Shown here: in pieces, positions 34,258 to 46,529 of the stretch
How positions within the stretch are numbered: position 1 is the first letter of the stretch
Layout of the letters: every line of letters begins with the position of its first letter
The notes under the pieces: generated by a model
What the model was told of the DNA's origin: nothing
Databases searched by the model: none
What the model saw: the letters and a program-made list of their open reading frames with translations, nothing else
Program-made: the position numbers and the translations under genes
NCBI GenBank assembly: GCA_036365145.1
Contig: JAEOAD010000024.1
Span: forward strand, 9,457,501 to 9,521,500
DNA from: Orientallactaga sibirica
Lineage: Eukaryota > Chordata > Mammalia > Rodentia > Dipodidae
Reading direction: 5' to 3'
DNA: 64,000 bases

Positions 34258-34627
34258 CATGATAAAATAACCTCTTTTATAAAATAGTTTTATTTTGCTC
34301 ATATTTTGAGGATAAAGTCCTTCACAGCAGCGAAAATGTGTCAGACAGATTGATTCTAGCTCTGGTGGGAGGAAGCATGAGACAGCAGGTCACCATTGTC
34401 TCTATATTCAGGGAGCAGAGAAATATGAATGGTTGGGTTACTACTTTTACGCCTTTTATCCACTCCATGCACCCAGCCCATAGAATGATGATACCAACAA
34501 TATTCACGATGGGTCTTCCATTTCCAATTAAACCTCTCTGGAAACATCTTAAATATTTGTCCAGAGGTATGTCTCCTATATGAGTCTGAATTCAATGCAG
34601 CTGACAACAAATTAGCTATCAAACACC
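34258..34627 (-). mobile_element. MaLR-type LTR remnant (minus strand)
   Basis: GATGGGTCTTCCATTTCCAA, TTAAACCTCTCTGG, GTCCAGAGGTATGTCTCCTA and GCAGCTGACAACAAATTAGC follow the same order as the elements at 53.5 and 59.1 kb. Boundaries approximate. Confidence 0.65.
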
Positions 34628-34691
34628 TTTTGAGGAGCATATGCAAACAAATCTAGTTATTATTTTGCCATCAGATATTAAAATTGCTTCC

Positions 34692-34693
<2 letters not shown>

Positions 34694-34732
<39 letters not shown>

Positions 34733-34870
34733 ATGTAGGGTGTCTGTGTAGCCCAGGCTGACCTGGAACTCACTCTGTAGTTCAAGGCTGGACTCAAACT
34801 CACAGTGATCTTCCTTCCTGTCTCCTGTCTCTGCAGTGTTGGGATTAAAAGGTGTGCACCACCATGACTG
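34694..34870 (-). mobile_element. B1 SINE with long poly-T (minus strand)
   Basis: About 37 T (34694-34731), the reversed A tail, followed by a full B1: GCCCAGGCTGACCTGGAACT, GTGTTGGGATTAAAAGGTGT. The long uninterrupted tail suggests a fairly recent insertion or tail growth. Confidence 0.93.
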
Positions 34871-34874
34871 TTTA

Positions 34875-35815
34875 TTTTCAAACCTTTTTATCTGCTAAAT
34901 AATATTCCTACTGAAGTATATATAATTTTTGGTTTTATATTTCATTTCACATATTTAAGATTTTTCACCCTAAATATTAACGTGTCATTCGTGAATAAAA
35001 AATAATCATGATTTTCGATATTTCATTAAAGATTTTGTTGCAAAGGGTTATAAAATTTTATATTGCCATAATTCTCATAAAAGCTTTCTCTGGCCTTGCA
35101 CCTTCATAGACACCAAATGTAAATCCTTAAATGTACTTCCTAAAGTGCTTCAATTTCTCTTCATTTATTATTTTTCATTTTACATCTGTATCTGAATTTT
35201 TATTTTATTTTATTTTTTATTACTTCTTTCTTCACTAAATTATTTCCTAATCTATTTAAAAATAATATTGTATACTATATAATTGATGCTTTGAAGTCAT
35301 ATCTTTACTCAAAGTTTTTATTTCTATTATTTTAAAATAATTTTCCTGAAATTCATGGCAATCTGCAGATTTTACTTTCATCAATCTGTAATCATTTTGC
35401 TACGGCCATGCTACAATCTAATGTGTTAATGTTCTAAAATAAGTGATTATGCTACCAGCAATATTCACCTGCTTTAAGAAAGTCTACAAATGGATATATG
35501 TTGTCAGTGTTTTGCTTATTTATCTTAGGAGTACCTCAAAGAAGAACAATACTAACACTGTTAATCCATTAATAACATGTTCTGTGTTGGATTTCTGTCA
35601 TTTTTATTTGTTCTCTTATCAGCATGTTGTCATTTGTTTTTGAGGGACTACTATGCTCACAGCCAGACACTAGTGTACTAACCAACAGAACCTCAAAAAT
35701 CCAAGACACTTCCTGTGTCCCGGGTTATCTCTGCCCTTTCACTCCAAATAAGAGCAGTTCTGGTAATATAATAAAACATGTGTTGCTAGACTTTTCTATT
35801 ATTCATTGAATCCTT
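34875..35815. other. AT-rich DNA without recognised features
   Basis: No gene or repeat family recognised. Confidence 0.5.
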
Positions 35816-35829
35816 GAAGAATACTGACA

Positions 35830-36015
35830 CGGGTGCTGGAGAGAGGCACAGCAGTTACTATGCTTGCCGGCAAAGCCTAAGGACCTGTGTTCGATTACCC
35901 AGCACCCACATAATGCCAGATGCACAAGGTGGCACATACATCGAGTTCATTTGGACAGGCTAGAGGCCATGGCAACCCATTCTCCATCTCTTTCTTTCTT
36001 TCTTTCTTTCTTTTT

Positions 36016-36086
<71 letters not shown>

Positions 36087-36140
36087 GCTTCTCTCACTCT
36101 TGCTCTCTCAAATAAATAAACTGTCAAGTAATTAAAAAAA
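35830..36140 (+). mobile_element. DIP-type SINE with expanded (TTTC)n
   Basis: Target duplication AAGAATACTGACA (35817-35829) and AAGAATGTTGACA (36141-36153). The normal CT-rich part has grown into about 23 TTTC units (35991-36087), which accounts for the element's extra length. The open frames across it are repeat artefacts. Confidence 0.92.
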
Positions 36141-36154
36141 AAGAATGTTGACAT

Positions 36155-37205
36155 GGAATGATTTTTTCCATTTCCCCATTGTTCTTCTCTCTAAAGCATG
36201 CTTTCTCATTTAAAGTAGTTTCAAAAATTTACTGCTGTTTTCTGGTTTCTTTGTTATTATTTTTGCTCAATTCACCACTCTTTCCTATATTACTATAAGC
36301 TGTTTTGAGAAACCAGGCTTCATGATCACCATGTTATTTAGACATCACATCTGCTGAATATACAAAGTTGTAATTCACAAGTTATTCCTTCTAAAACCAC
36401 CAGAAAGAAATTCAGTCCAGCTCTTTACCATTTTGTTCCAGCTAGTGCCTTTTGTCTTCTTTTCAATAACATGGTTTTCATTTCTACCCAAGGCCTTCTC
36501 AGAACCGCTGTTTACATGCTTATTCTTATGCACAGTTCTGTCAGGGCCACTTAGCTTTTTTTTCATTTTTTTTTTCTAACAACCTCTATTAGTCATATAA
36601 CCTCTTCCCATTACCTATGTCTAAGTCACTTCCATATTTTAGGTGTTTATTACAACAGCATCCCCCTGCCAGTACCCAAATCTATGTTAGTCTGATAAGG
36701 CTGCTATAAGAAAATAGAAGTCACTCAATGTCCTCTGCAATATACTTTCATTTCTTACCATTATGAAAAAGTAGTAGTCCAAGATAAGATGAAAACAACT
36801 GAATTATTTGAACTGTTTCCTCATATTGTTTCTGTTTTGTACACATCCTCATGGAGTAACTTCCCTTAGTCCTTCTAGATTGAGATACAACTTCTATACC
36901 TAGTTGTGTATTAATTATGGCAATTAAATCCATAGCTCCCCATATACACCATATTTTCACTAAAGTTATATATTTCATACTTCTTAAGTAGTGCACAGTT
37001 TAGCACATAATATTTAATTTGAATTTGGAGTTGATTTTTTATCTTTTCAATTACTTCTGCTGGATCTGTTCAGAGAAATTTCAGAAGACAACTATGAGTT
37101 ATTACATATAGATTTGGTGTTAGTGAGAAAATTAGACCCAATTAGGACTAAATGTTTAATGTACATTTAGATTTTTTATTTTTATTTTTTAACATCAACC
37201 CTGTA
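36155..37205. other. AT-rich DNA without recognised features
   Basis: No gene or repeat family recognised. Confidence 0.5.
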
Positions 37206-37209
37206 TTTC

Positions 37210-37392
37210 TAATTTATTTTATTTACTTATTTGAAGAAAGAGAGAGTGAGAGACACACAGAGAATGGGTGCCACTGCAAACAAACTTCAGATGTGTGTGC
37301 CACCTTGTGCTTTATGAGGGTACTGGAGAATTGAACCTGGGTCTTTGTCTTTCCTGACAAGTGCCTTAACCACTGAGCAATCTCTTGAGTCC
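37210..37392 (-). mobile_element. DIP-type SINE (minus strand), with a deletion
   Basis: TTTATTTACTTATTTGAAG tail, GCCACTGCAAACAAACTTC core, ACTGAGCAATCTCTTGAGTCC reversed head (in part). Shorter than its relatives in the CCAGGG... segment and near CATCTGGCTT. Confidence 0.85.
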
Positions 37393-37394
37393 AA

Positions 37395-38340
37395 TGCATT
37401 TAGTATTTTAAGGAAATTTTTCATCAGTTTGGATACTATGGATAAATATTGAACTAATCAGTATTTTACTAGATGAGAAAATTTGTATCAGATACATAGG
37501 AGAGAACCAGAACACCTACATGCTATTTTAAAAATGTGTGTCCTTTTATAAATCTAGTATATAAGCTATTTCCTTAATAGCAGTTATAATTCCATATATA
37601 TTTATGTTATCCAACATAATTTTGAGGAATGAACATGACAAAATTATGCTAGAAAAGTCAGCAGAGAAACCATTAGTACCTTAGTAAAAACAGGCAGTTG
37701 CAGACACATTGGCTAAATAAGGTTTAATTTAATTTTATAGGTTGTGTAACTTATTTCCCAAGACTACTAGCAATAAAGAAGACCAAATGATCAAATTTAG
37801 ATCAAATTTGGATATAAACAGCAAGAACTGAGAAGTCGAGCAAGGATTTCATGACTAATGTGACTCATTAAGTAGCTTCATTTATGCAAAATAAATGTGT
37901 GTGCTTTACATGCATACAGTAGACATTGGACTGAGGAGCCTGAGTTACTAGCAATTGATCTTACGTGGAGTTTCTCCAGACTTACCTACACCACAGTTTT
38001 GTAAGGGAAAATATGAAGAATAATCCGAAGAAATTAGATGTTGCTTATTTTCAAGACACCAAAAATGAAGGTATGAGTTAGAAAAGAAGACAAAATACTA
38101 CTTTTGTTTCGGGAGGAAGCAGATGCTGAACACAATGGTTGCAGTCTGGTTTCGGGTGGGTGTTAGCACCATTAGGATAGATTCATACAGGGAACCCTAG
38201 AGTACTTACACTAGATAAAGTACTTCTCTTGACTTCACAAGAGGAAAGTCATCTTCACTTCTGATAACTCACTCGTCATAAAAATGCTTCTATTTATCTC
38301 TCAATTAGAAGTTTGATTTATTGTTTGATTTATCTGGTGT
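37395..38340. other. AT-rich DNA without recognised features
   Basis: No gene or repeat family recognised. Confidence 0.5.
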
Positions 38341-38346
38341 ATATGT

Positions 38347-38398
<52 letters not shown>

Positions 38399-38481
38399 TA
38401 CATACTCATACTCGCATGTATTTGTGGAGGCCAGAGGTCAGCTTTGGATATTGCTTGTCAGGAATGCTATCATTTTTCCTC

Positions 38482-38540
<59 letters not shown>

Positions 38541-38735
38541 GGAAGAGTCTCTCACGGGCCTGGAGTTAGGCTACAATGGCTGGCCTGTGAGCCCAGGGGA
38601 GCTCTTGTCTTTATTTCACAATCACTGGTATAATAAGAAAACTCCACCACACCCAGCTTTTTCCTGTGTTATGCAACTGAACACAGATCCTGAGACCAGT
38701 GTGGCAAGCACTATTTAAAACCAGCTCTCCCCAGC
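38347..38735 (-). mobile_element. Near-complete B4/RSINE1-type SINE (minus strand)
   Basis: In plus-strand order: (GT)n at 38349-38391, TTTGTGGAGGCCAGAGGTCA, a TTTC/poly-T block (38481-38540), a B1-like segment (AGAGTCTCTCACGGGCCTGG, CCACCACACCCAGCTTTTTC) and an ID-like end (CAGCTCTCCCCAGC). This is the full reversed B4A/RSINE1 layout. Confidence 0.72.
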
Positions 38736-38739
38736 ACAG

Positions 38740-39585
38740 ACACTTATGGGGAATCTCCTTTTTCTATTTATAGTCCAGTTTTAAATAATTATATTTCCTT
38801 CTACTAACTTCTCTCCCTTTAGATTTTGAAAGAGCATTGAGTATTCTAGTAACACTATTATCATCCTTCATGTGAGTGGTGGTAAATATTAAAATGTAGT
38901 TGTACTTGTATCATATAGAAATATTTATATATAATTAAACCTGTAAAAAAAGAAAAAAAAAATCAAAACTTATTCTCTTTACTAATGATCACTATTTTAT
39001 GGGTTGTTATTAAAGTAAGACAACTTGGAATCACTTCCTTCAGTGTTACTAAGATCATATTTATTTTTCTCCTATGAAATATAAAATAACAGTATTAGAC
39101 TGTGACAGACAAAAGCACAGCACATGGAAAAACAAAAGATGCAAAGATATTAAAGAGGAATTAGCTTTAAGAATCTCTAGCAGATGCAAAATGCTTCACA
39201 CACATTTCCCTTTGATGTTTAGCATATGTTGTCAATTAAAAATTGCTTAAGGAATACTTAGTGAGACACATCTATCACACTCAGCATCTGAAGAAATAGG
39301 TTTGCATATATGTGTCTTACTTAACTTTTGCATATTTAAGTAAAAATAAAGTTTATTAACTCAATCATGCCTTACCATTTTTTGAAATATTTGTTCTTCT
39401 GTGATTTATTTTTTTCAAATACGGAATGTAAAATTGTATAGCTAACATTTCATGACTGAATGTATGTGCAATATTTAACATAACATTGAGAAGGTATTTA
39501 TAAGTGTATGATTTGTGAATATTTTGTTAATACTTCATTTTATAGTATAAAAATTATCCTGAGAGTTTAGGCTATGCATATTTAA
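38740..39585. other. AT-rich DNA without recognised features
   Basis: No gene or repeat family recognised. Confidence 0.5.
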
Positions 39586-39599
39586 AAAGTTGTGTTGTG

Positions 39600-39838
39600 G
39601 GCTGGAATGATGGCTTAGCAGTTAAGGGACTGGCTTACAAAGCTGAACAACCTTGGTTTGATTCCTGGTATCCACATAAAGACAGATGTACAGAGTAATA
39701 CATGCATATGGAGTTTGTTTGCAGTGGCTGGAGGCCCTGGCATACCCATTCTGTCTGTTTGTCTGTCTGTCTGTCTCTCTCTTTCTGTGTGCAAATAAAT
39801 TTTAAAAAAATAAAATAATTTAAAAAGAGAAAAAAAAT
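39600..39838 (+). mobile_element. DIP-type SINE, first of a head-to-tail pair
   Basis: GGCTGGAATGATGGCTTAGC head, GTTTGCAGTGGCTGGAGGCC core, a CTGT/CT repeat block (39750-39782) and an A-rich tail. AAGTTGTGTTGTG lies just upstream (39587-39599). Confidence 0.9.
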
Positions 39839-40067
39839 AGGCAGTAGAGATGGCTTAGTGGTTAATACACTTGCCTACAAAGCCAAAGGACCCAGGTTTG
39901 ATTCTCCAGGACCCATGTAAAGACAGATTCAAAGGTGGCACATGCATCTGAGGTTTCTTTACAGTGGCTAAAGGTCATGGCATGCCCATTCTGCCTATAT
40001 ACTTCTCTTTCTCATTCTCTGTTTCTCTCTCAATAAATAAACAAAATAAGATATTTTTTTTTTTAAA
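39839..40067 (+). mobile_element. DIP-type SINE, second of a head-to-tail pair
   Basis: Starts GGCAGTAGAGATGGCTTAGT directly after the first copy's A tail. AAGTTGTTTTGTG follows at 40077-40089, a 12/13 match to the repeat left of the first copy, so one target duplication brackets both. Confidence 0.9.
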
Positions 40068-40089
40068 AAAGAGAACAAGTTGTTTTGTG

Positions 40090-41475
40090 ACACACATACA
40101 CACACATACGCCTATTTCAATAAGGTATATAATTGCTGTTTCCAGGAAGAATAAACAACAATTTAGAGTTATGCCCTAGATTACTGTCCCCACTGATACC
40201 AATATAGGCTACGAAATACACAGAGGGCAATTATTGGAAGTTCTTTCATTGTTGGGTTTGGGACAACAAGCACAGCTTATGCATCTAAGGAAATGCCATT
40301 TTCTTCTGAAGACAAATATAAATTATCATTACCTGGAAACACAGATTTATGTTACCCCAATTGCGATCTTTCAGTGTTAGCAATTTTATGTGTTTTGATA
40401 GTAAATAACAAAGATCGTCATAAAAGAAAACACTTCAAATGCATTTGCTTATATGTCAGATAGTCAGTTTCAGTAAAGTGGGAGAAATTTCTGCTATAGC
40501 CTTCAGATGCTTTCTGAAGACATCCTTAGCTTGTGAATTGGTGAAGATATGGGTCTGTTCCTACACTCCTATAGATTACAGAACAGCTCCTGGATGTTAG
40601 AATTCAGACACCAAAGTGGATGACATATGGCCACTTATGGGGCTGTGATTGCCAAGATAAAATGCTCTCTACCTGCAATATTCAGCTCGTCCCAGTCACT
40701 GATGTTCCGATGTTCCAATGTTCCAATCAGCCTGGAATAATTAACACAAGTGCAGTTTCTTTCCTGGAGCTGAAATCACAGGTCACATTCTGGAGGTGGG
40801 TAATGCACAAAATTGTTGATGCATACAGTGGTCAGATGAAATATTCTAATACAGTCTTGATCACTATGAAAACTAGAGTGATATTTGAGTAATTTTATTA
40901 ATGCAGTGAATTATGAAACACAATAGATATAACTGTGGTGATCTTTAAAAAATAGATGGGCCATTGGGTCAGAAAGTTATTTGAAGAGATGTATAAGCTT
41001 TCTAGAAAGTAAGTTTAGTTTTATTTAGTCAAACATCCATTCATTCATCAATTTATATAGCCCCCCAATGCCTGTGTTGTCCTTCCAGTAGTGTACAATT
41101 GTCAGCCAGCAGGTTCATTATTTCTAGCTTACATTAAAAATATGTCTATAATCTAACAACATGACAAGCAAGTCTCTTCAAAACATTAGAGATCTTATGG
41201 CAATATCAAGCTCGCTGCTTACAAACAGAATACCGATATTTTACTACAAGAAATTCATGTAAAGTACTGATTAGAATCAGTGAACATTCAAAAGAGATAC
41301 AGATCCCTGAGGCACATTCGTGTAATCTAGATTTTAGAGTTATTTACACTATAGGTATTAAATTACAGAGAATTAAGACAGACTGAAAGAAAGAAGGAGA
41401 AAATAAGGATGAAAGGAAAATTATGGGAAGACAAGAAAGATCATTTTGATACATCGGGAAAACAAATAAAACAGT
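40090..41475. other. Unique-looking DNA without recognised features
   Basis: No gene or repeat family recognised. GATGTTCCGATGTTCCAATG at about 40701 is a small internal tandem repeat. Confidence 0.5.
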
Positions 41476-41479
41476 TTGA

Positions 41480-41606
41480 CTCATTTGTTTTGTTTTATTT
41501 TGTTTATTTTTGTGACAGCATGGCCATATGGCCTCTAACTCACAACAATTCTGTGCCTGCCTCCTCCTAATACTGAGACTATAGACATGTGACATTATAC
41601 TAGGCT
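41480..41606 (-). mobile_element. Old B1-like SINE (minus strand)
   Basis: TTTTGTGACAGCATGGCCAT, AACTCACAACAATTCTGTGC, GACTATAGACATGTGACAT follow the reversed B1 order, with an internal deletion. Confidence 0.5.
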
Positions 41607-41609
41607 GTA

Positions 41610-42930
41610 GTATTTCTACATTTTTAAAATACCATGATTGATAACTTGGTTAAATAGGCATCTCATTTATCATAAATCCTGCTTTTCAAACAAATTCTAA
41701 TGAATATTTCTGAATTTCCAGATATAACTACCCTTGATTAACTACTAAAATTTTAATAATAACCTATTTTTCTAAGAAGGCATGAACCAGATCTTCATGT
41801 AAATTGCATTTTATTACTCATCTAATATATAAATTGACTTTTAAAAGGGATAATTTAACTCAAAATAGAATCTTGAAAACATAAATAGGTTTATATATTC
41901 ATGGCTTCATTTTATATTTCATTATTTTCTTTCTGTAATTGCCTTTGGAAACAACAGCCTACCAGGACATTGGGAAAGGGAAGTCAGCTGGCTCTCAAGA
42001 GGGGAAAAGTCAGCAAGTGTGACCTTCTGTTTGTAATTAATTACCAGTGCTCCTCAACATGAACATGGATCTCTCCATACTAAAACTTAGTGGTCACTGT
42101 AGAGTGACTTTCTTAGTCATCAAATATCAAAGACCAAAAATTCTATTGTTTTTGGATATGAGGAAAAAACATTCATGATTGTATATACAAATCACTTACA
42201 GTACATGCGTGCACGTACCCTGATACCTACAAAACACGTTGCTCTGTTTTTCTACCAGCTTTATCATGAGCCCAGGTTTGTACCCAAATGTGGAAAGTGT
42301 CTTCAGTAACAAAACTGTCAGCTCAATTCTTTGAACTTTCATTATTTTATTGAAATATCTAAATCTCATTTCCTTCCACCTGCCAGGTTTGAAACTAACA
42401 AGTGAGAGTTTCAACACAGCAGAGAAGTGGTGAGCAGGCAGTGACAGCTGAAGGAAAGCAAACAGATTTCCCATGCCAGGCCTGGGCCTGTCAGCCCTGT
42501 CAGTTCCCACTCACCTGATAAGCGCTCCATTTTAAACCCTGCACAAAACATCCCCTAGCCTTCTTCTGACTTTGTTTAATCTCCTAGTGCTTATATCTCC
42601 CAGGCTGGCTGCAGCAGTGTGTATTTTTAATAACTTTCTATTCTGGAAATGCTGTCTTCCTACCTATCACAGACACTCAAGTAATTCTACACTCCAAGGA
42701 ACCTTCCATGAAGACTCCCTCAGGGTCCCATACTTCGTCACTTTTTGATTTTAACTACGCTATTTAAAATGTGGAAGGATTTTATAAAATGCATGTGTTT
42801 CAGGGAAGCCAGTGCATGAATTGTTTTGTCTTACATTTTATTTGTTTTAATTATGCTTATGTTGATATGTGCTATTATAAGACACACTTTATTCAGCTTT
42901 GGCTGTCCTGGAAGTTAAGATGCTGATATC
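41610..42930. other. Unique-looking DNA without recognised features
   Basis: No gene or repeat family recognised. 41940-42060 (with TAATTAATTACC) and 42380-42640 are less AT-rich and more complex than their surroundings. Confidence 0.45.
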
Positions 42931-42947
42931 TTAAGAAGACACAGTCT

Positions 42948-43168
42948 TGGGCTGAAGAGATAGCCTAGTGGGTGAGCACTTGTCTACGAAGCCTAAGGAC
43001 CCTGGTTCAAGGCTCAATTCCCCAGGACCCACGTAAACCAGATGCACAAGAGGGCACATGCATTTGGTGTTTGTTTGCAGTGGCTGGAGGCCCTGGTGCA
43101 CCCATTCTCTCTCTATCTGCCTTTTTCTGATGCTCTTAAATACATAAGTAAACAAACAAACAAAAATT
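42948..43168 (+). mobile_element. DIP-type SINE, split B box form
   Basis: Target duplication AAGAAGACACAGTCT (42933-42947) and AAGAAAACACAGTCT (43169-43183), 14 of 15. B box region GGTTCAAGGCTCAATTCC carries the 7-bp insert. Confidence 0.94.
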
Positions 43169-43184
43169 AAGAAAACACAGTCTA

Positions 43185-44700
43185 TTGATTTATCTACGTT
43201 TTCACTACCACTCATCTATGTTAGGGCCTTGTTTTCCTTTTCATGGAGTTAGATTACCTGCTTTCTGAGTACATTCATGACTATGATGGTAGCCCAATGC
43301 CTGTTGTCACTATTAGTTCAGTATATTCCTGTCACTTACATTCCATCAAGTATCCATGTATAACTAAAAGAAAAGAAAAGAAACAACAAGAAAAATCCTA
43401 TACTTCACTAAATTGAAGCATGCATTTTGTTGAATTCTCATTTCTGTCTTTCTCTTCAAACACAGAGCAATCACAGAACTGTACTCCAGGTGGTGGTCTT
43501 TAATTTTTAATTCCCTGGGTAATAGGATATAGCAGAAGCTCCTATTCATTTCCACAAAACAATTCACATTCTCTTATGAGCCTCAGGATCTACCTACATT
43601 CCCATGAAAATGTCTAAACCAGTTTGTTCTCTTCCTTTTGTGCTGGAATCCATGCCTTCTAATCTATTGAGGGGCACTGTTTCCTCAAGTGTTCTTTTTA
43701 ATGAGAGCTCTTCTCTGTAGAACATGATATCTTTTACCTAACACTATAATATATAGTATTGTCCTCTGAGAAGTAAAACGAAAACAAAAATCCCAAAACA
43801 TGCAAAACAACCACAAAACCATCCTGGACTCTATCATCATGGACTTACACCTTTCTCTTTCTCCCTTAAAATTTCTTCAAAATATTCCAGCCTAGCTACC
43901 ATTCAGTTGTTTTATTCCTTTTATATTTATTTTATTCTACTTTTATCTCATCACTTGACCATATCACCAAATGAAATTTGTATTAAGCTCATTAATTAAT
44001 TTGCAAATCTTTAATTTTAAAATTAGCCAAATTAAAAATACTAATTACACTTTTCATAAGAAATGATTCACCCTTCATGAAAGGTGCCATCTCTGTTCAC
44101 CATCTGAATGTTGATGCCAATCTGCCTCACTTTCCTGTTGAGTTTTCATAAAATTATTGTACTCAGATTTCTGAAGAACATAGTTCCTGGAAGCTTCCCC
44201 CTTTTTCTCCACTCACTAGGTGAATAATTTGTAATTTCTATCCCTCTGCTCAAAATCACTAATAATGTTCAGATCTGTGATGTCCTCATAAGTATCAGAT
44301 CTAACCTCTCCAAGGTAGAAGCCATTGTTTCCAAGCCCTTCTTCCACAGCTAATAGCCACTAGACTTAAATATGGTCATGAACAACATTGCAATTCTTCT
44401 ACATGCTCACATCAGAAGAGATGCATCTCTGTGTTTGGACTGAAACACTGAAAATACATCATGCTCCTTGACACAGATACAGATCCTCATGTATTTTCAG
44501 TGCAAACATTTTATTTGGAAGGGATGTCGAATATTGACAAGGTTCAAGGAAGTAAGGCATTGACTCCAATAAAATGTCAGTTTAAACTTTAAGAAGATTG
44601 TGCTATATCTTAAAGAAACCTTTGGGAAATAAAATAGAACTTATATTTTGAGTTATACACTTACAAGAGAGAAAAATAAAAGTATTTGTGCATTATTTTC
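43185..44700. other. AT-rich DNA without recognised features
   Basis: No gene or repeat family recognised. Confidence 0.5.
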
Positions 44701-44717
44701 ATTAAGAAATGGAATGA

Positions 44718-44939
44718 TGGCTAGAGACATGGCTTAGTGATTAAAGCACTTGCCTGCAAAGCCAAAGGACTTAGGTTTGACTCCCCATATGCACAACGTG
44801 GTGCATACATCTGTAGTTCATTTACAGCAGCTGGAGGGCCTGGCATGCGCATTCTCTATATGCTTCTCTTTCCCTCTCTCTCTCTCTCTCCTTTCTCTAT
44901 CTCTCAAATAACTAAACAAAAATAAAGTATGTTTTAAAA
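44718..44939 (+). mobile_element. DIP-type SINE, first of two at one target site
   Basis: Identical 14-bp target duplication AAGAAATGGAATGA at 44704-44717 and 44940-44953. The head reads GGCTAGAGACATGGCTTAGT. About 10-15 bp are missing between B box and core (the GGACCCACGTAAGCC segment). Confidence 0.93.
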
Positions 44940-44953
44940 AAGAAATGGAATGA

Positions 44954-45166
44954 GGGGCTAAAGACATTGCCTGGTGGCTAAGGTGCTTGCCTGTGAAGCC
45001 TAAGGACCCAGGTTCAACTTCACAGAAACCATATAAACCATTTGTGCATGGTGGTACATGTGACAGGAGTTTGTCTTCAGTGGCTAGAGGCTCTGGTACA
45101 CTCATTCTCTCTCTCTCTCTCTCTCTCTCATAAATAAATAAAAATAAATAACTTTTAAAAACTATC
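44954..45166 (+). mobile_element. DIP-type SINE, second of two at one target site
   Basis: Begins GGGGCTAAAGACATTGCCTG straight after the middle target copy and ends before AAAAAATGGGATGAGG (45167-45182), a third, 14/16 copy of AAGAAATGGAATGAGG. Confidence 0.92.
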
Positions 45167-45289
45167 AAAAAATGGGATGAGGAGTCCTTTCAGCATTCCA
45201 TTTTCAAAGGTAGAAAGCCTTTAGGCAAAACAATGCAGTTACAGATGACTTAATGATGCCGTAAAATGCTTTGGAAAGGCTGGACTTCA

Positions 45290-45880
45290 AGCTGTGAGAG
45301 AGTATATAGGTGACAGAGCCCCAGAAGTAAATGCAAGGAATGTCATTGATACTACAGTAGAAAAACTGGGTCATCCTTATCCTTCCCCTAAAGGAGACCT
45401 TTCAACCTGTATTTTGCTAGAGGCCAGGAACTAAGGGGACAATCTTGTTTCTGCTTCTTGCTTTCTTTCCTAGAAGAGAAAATTAAGAAATGAGATCACT
45501 CCCCTTTCTATAAACCTAGTGGGACCTAGACACCTGGAGTCAGGGCTGGTTTAACCACTTTAGCGTCATCCAGTAAACTGCCATAAAATACCCCAAATCT
45601 GTATGGGAGTTGGCTTTTCCATTTTCAGGAATCCCATGCTCACCTCTTTTTGGGCAAGAGCGCTGCATTACTTCCTGTACTTCTAAACTGTACTCTCTGG
45701 CCTGTGGGTTTCATTTGTCTTAATTCACAAGACAAAAATCCAGAGGTTCCTAATTCAGTGGAAGCTTTGCACGACCATGTGTGCCTTCCCCCATCTCCGG
45801 AGTCACTGTCCCCCCAAGGGCTGCGGAAAGCTCCATCACTCTTAACATTCCTGCATCAGCAGCATCTGTACTGATGACTT
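45290..45880 (+). mobile_element. ERV1-type LTR, probably solo
   Basis: The segment TTCAGGAATCCCATGCTCAC ... ACTTCTAAACTGTACTCTCT ... TTTGTCTTAATTCACAAG resembles the R-U5 part of class I ERV LTRs. The start shares words with the LTR at 11.96 kb (GAAGTAAATGCAAGGAATGTC against GAAAGTAAATATCAAGAATGTC, and ATTTTGCT). No internal viral sequence seen next to it. Ends approximate. Confidence 0.5.
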
Positions 45881-46009
45881 TTCACAGTCTTGAAATCAAA
45901 ATCCAGTCAACATAACTCTGAAACAAAGAATCTGATCACTTCCACTACCTCCACTGCCGTACCAAGCCACCATCATCTGTTACTAGGTAGATGGAGATAT
46001 TTTGACTTA

Positions 46010-46132
46010 GGCCAGGAATGGTGGTGCATGCCTTTAATCACAGAACTTGAGAGAATCCTTGTGAGTTTTAGGCCAGCCTGGAGCTACAGAGTAAGTTCCA
46101 GGTCAGAATGTGCTAGAGTGAGACCCTACGTG

Positions 46133-46165
<33 letters not shown>
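46010..46165 (+). mobile_element. B1 SINE
   Basis: GGCCAGGAATGGTGGTGCAT start, CTTTAATCACAGAAC, AGGCCAGCCTGGAGCTACAG, GTGCTAGAGTGAGACCCTAC, then about 30 A. A nearly complete monomer. Confidence 0.95.
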
Positions 46166-46166
<1 letters not shown>

Positions 46167-46351
46167 TTAACTCAGACAGAGAAATAAATATATGATGTCA
46201 ATGAGACCACACTTGCTTTTATTTTAAAATGGAAAAAAAAAAAGAGAGAGAGATTTACCACACTGACTTAAGGAAATGTAGCATCCAGACATACACATTT
46301 TTAAGAATGAGAAAAATGACTTCCTACTGGTATATAAATAAGATTTAGCCA

Positions 46352-46527
46352 ATATCGGCCAGGTTAGATGGTGTATACTTTTAATCCTAGCACTTTGGAA
46401 GCAGAGGAGCAAGGATCATTATGATTTTTGAAGCCAACTTGTGACTACAGAGTGAGTTTCAAGTCAGTCTGGGCTAGACTGAGATCCTATCTCAAAATAA
46501 CCAAAAACAACAGAAAAAAAAAGCATT
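46352..46527 (+). mobile_element. B1 SINE
   Basis: GGCCAGGTTAGATGGTGTAT, CTTTTAATCCTAGCAC, GTCTGGGCTAGACTGAGATC, A-rich tail. More diverged than the copy 190 bp upstream. Confidence 0.9.
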
Positions 46528-46529
46528 AG

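Noticed and set aside
35864..36154. Frames encoding Phe-Leu-Ser or Lys-Glu-Arg repeats
   Set aside because: They are translations of the TTTC microsatellite within a SINE.
44704..45182. CRISPR-like spaced repeats
   Set aside because: Three copies of a 14-16 bp word separated by about 220 bp are target duplications of SINE insertions; this is nuclear mammalian DNA with no cas-like sequence.
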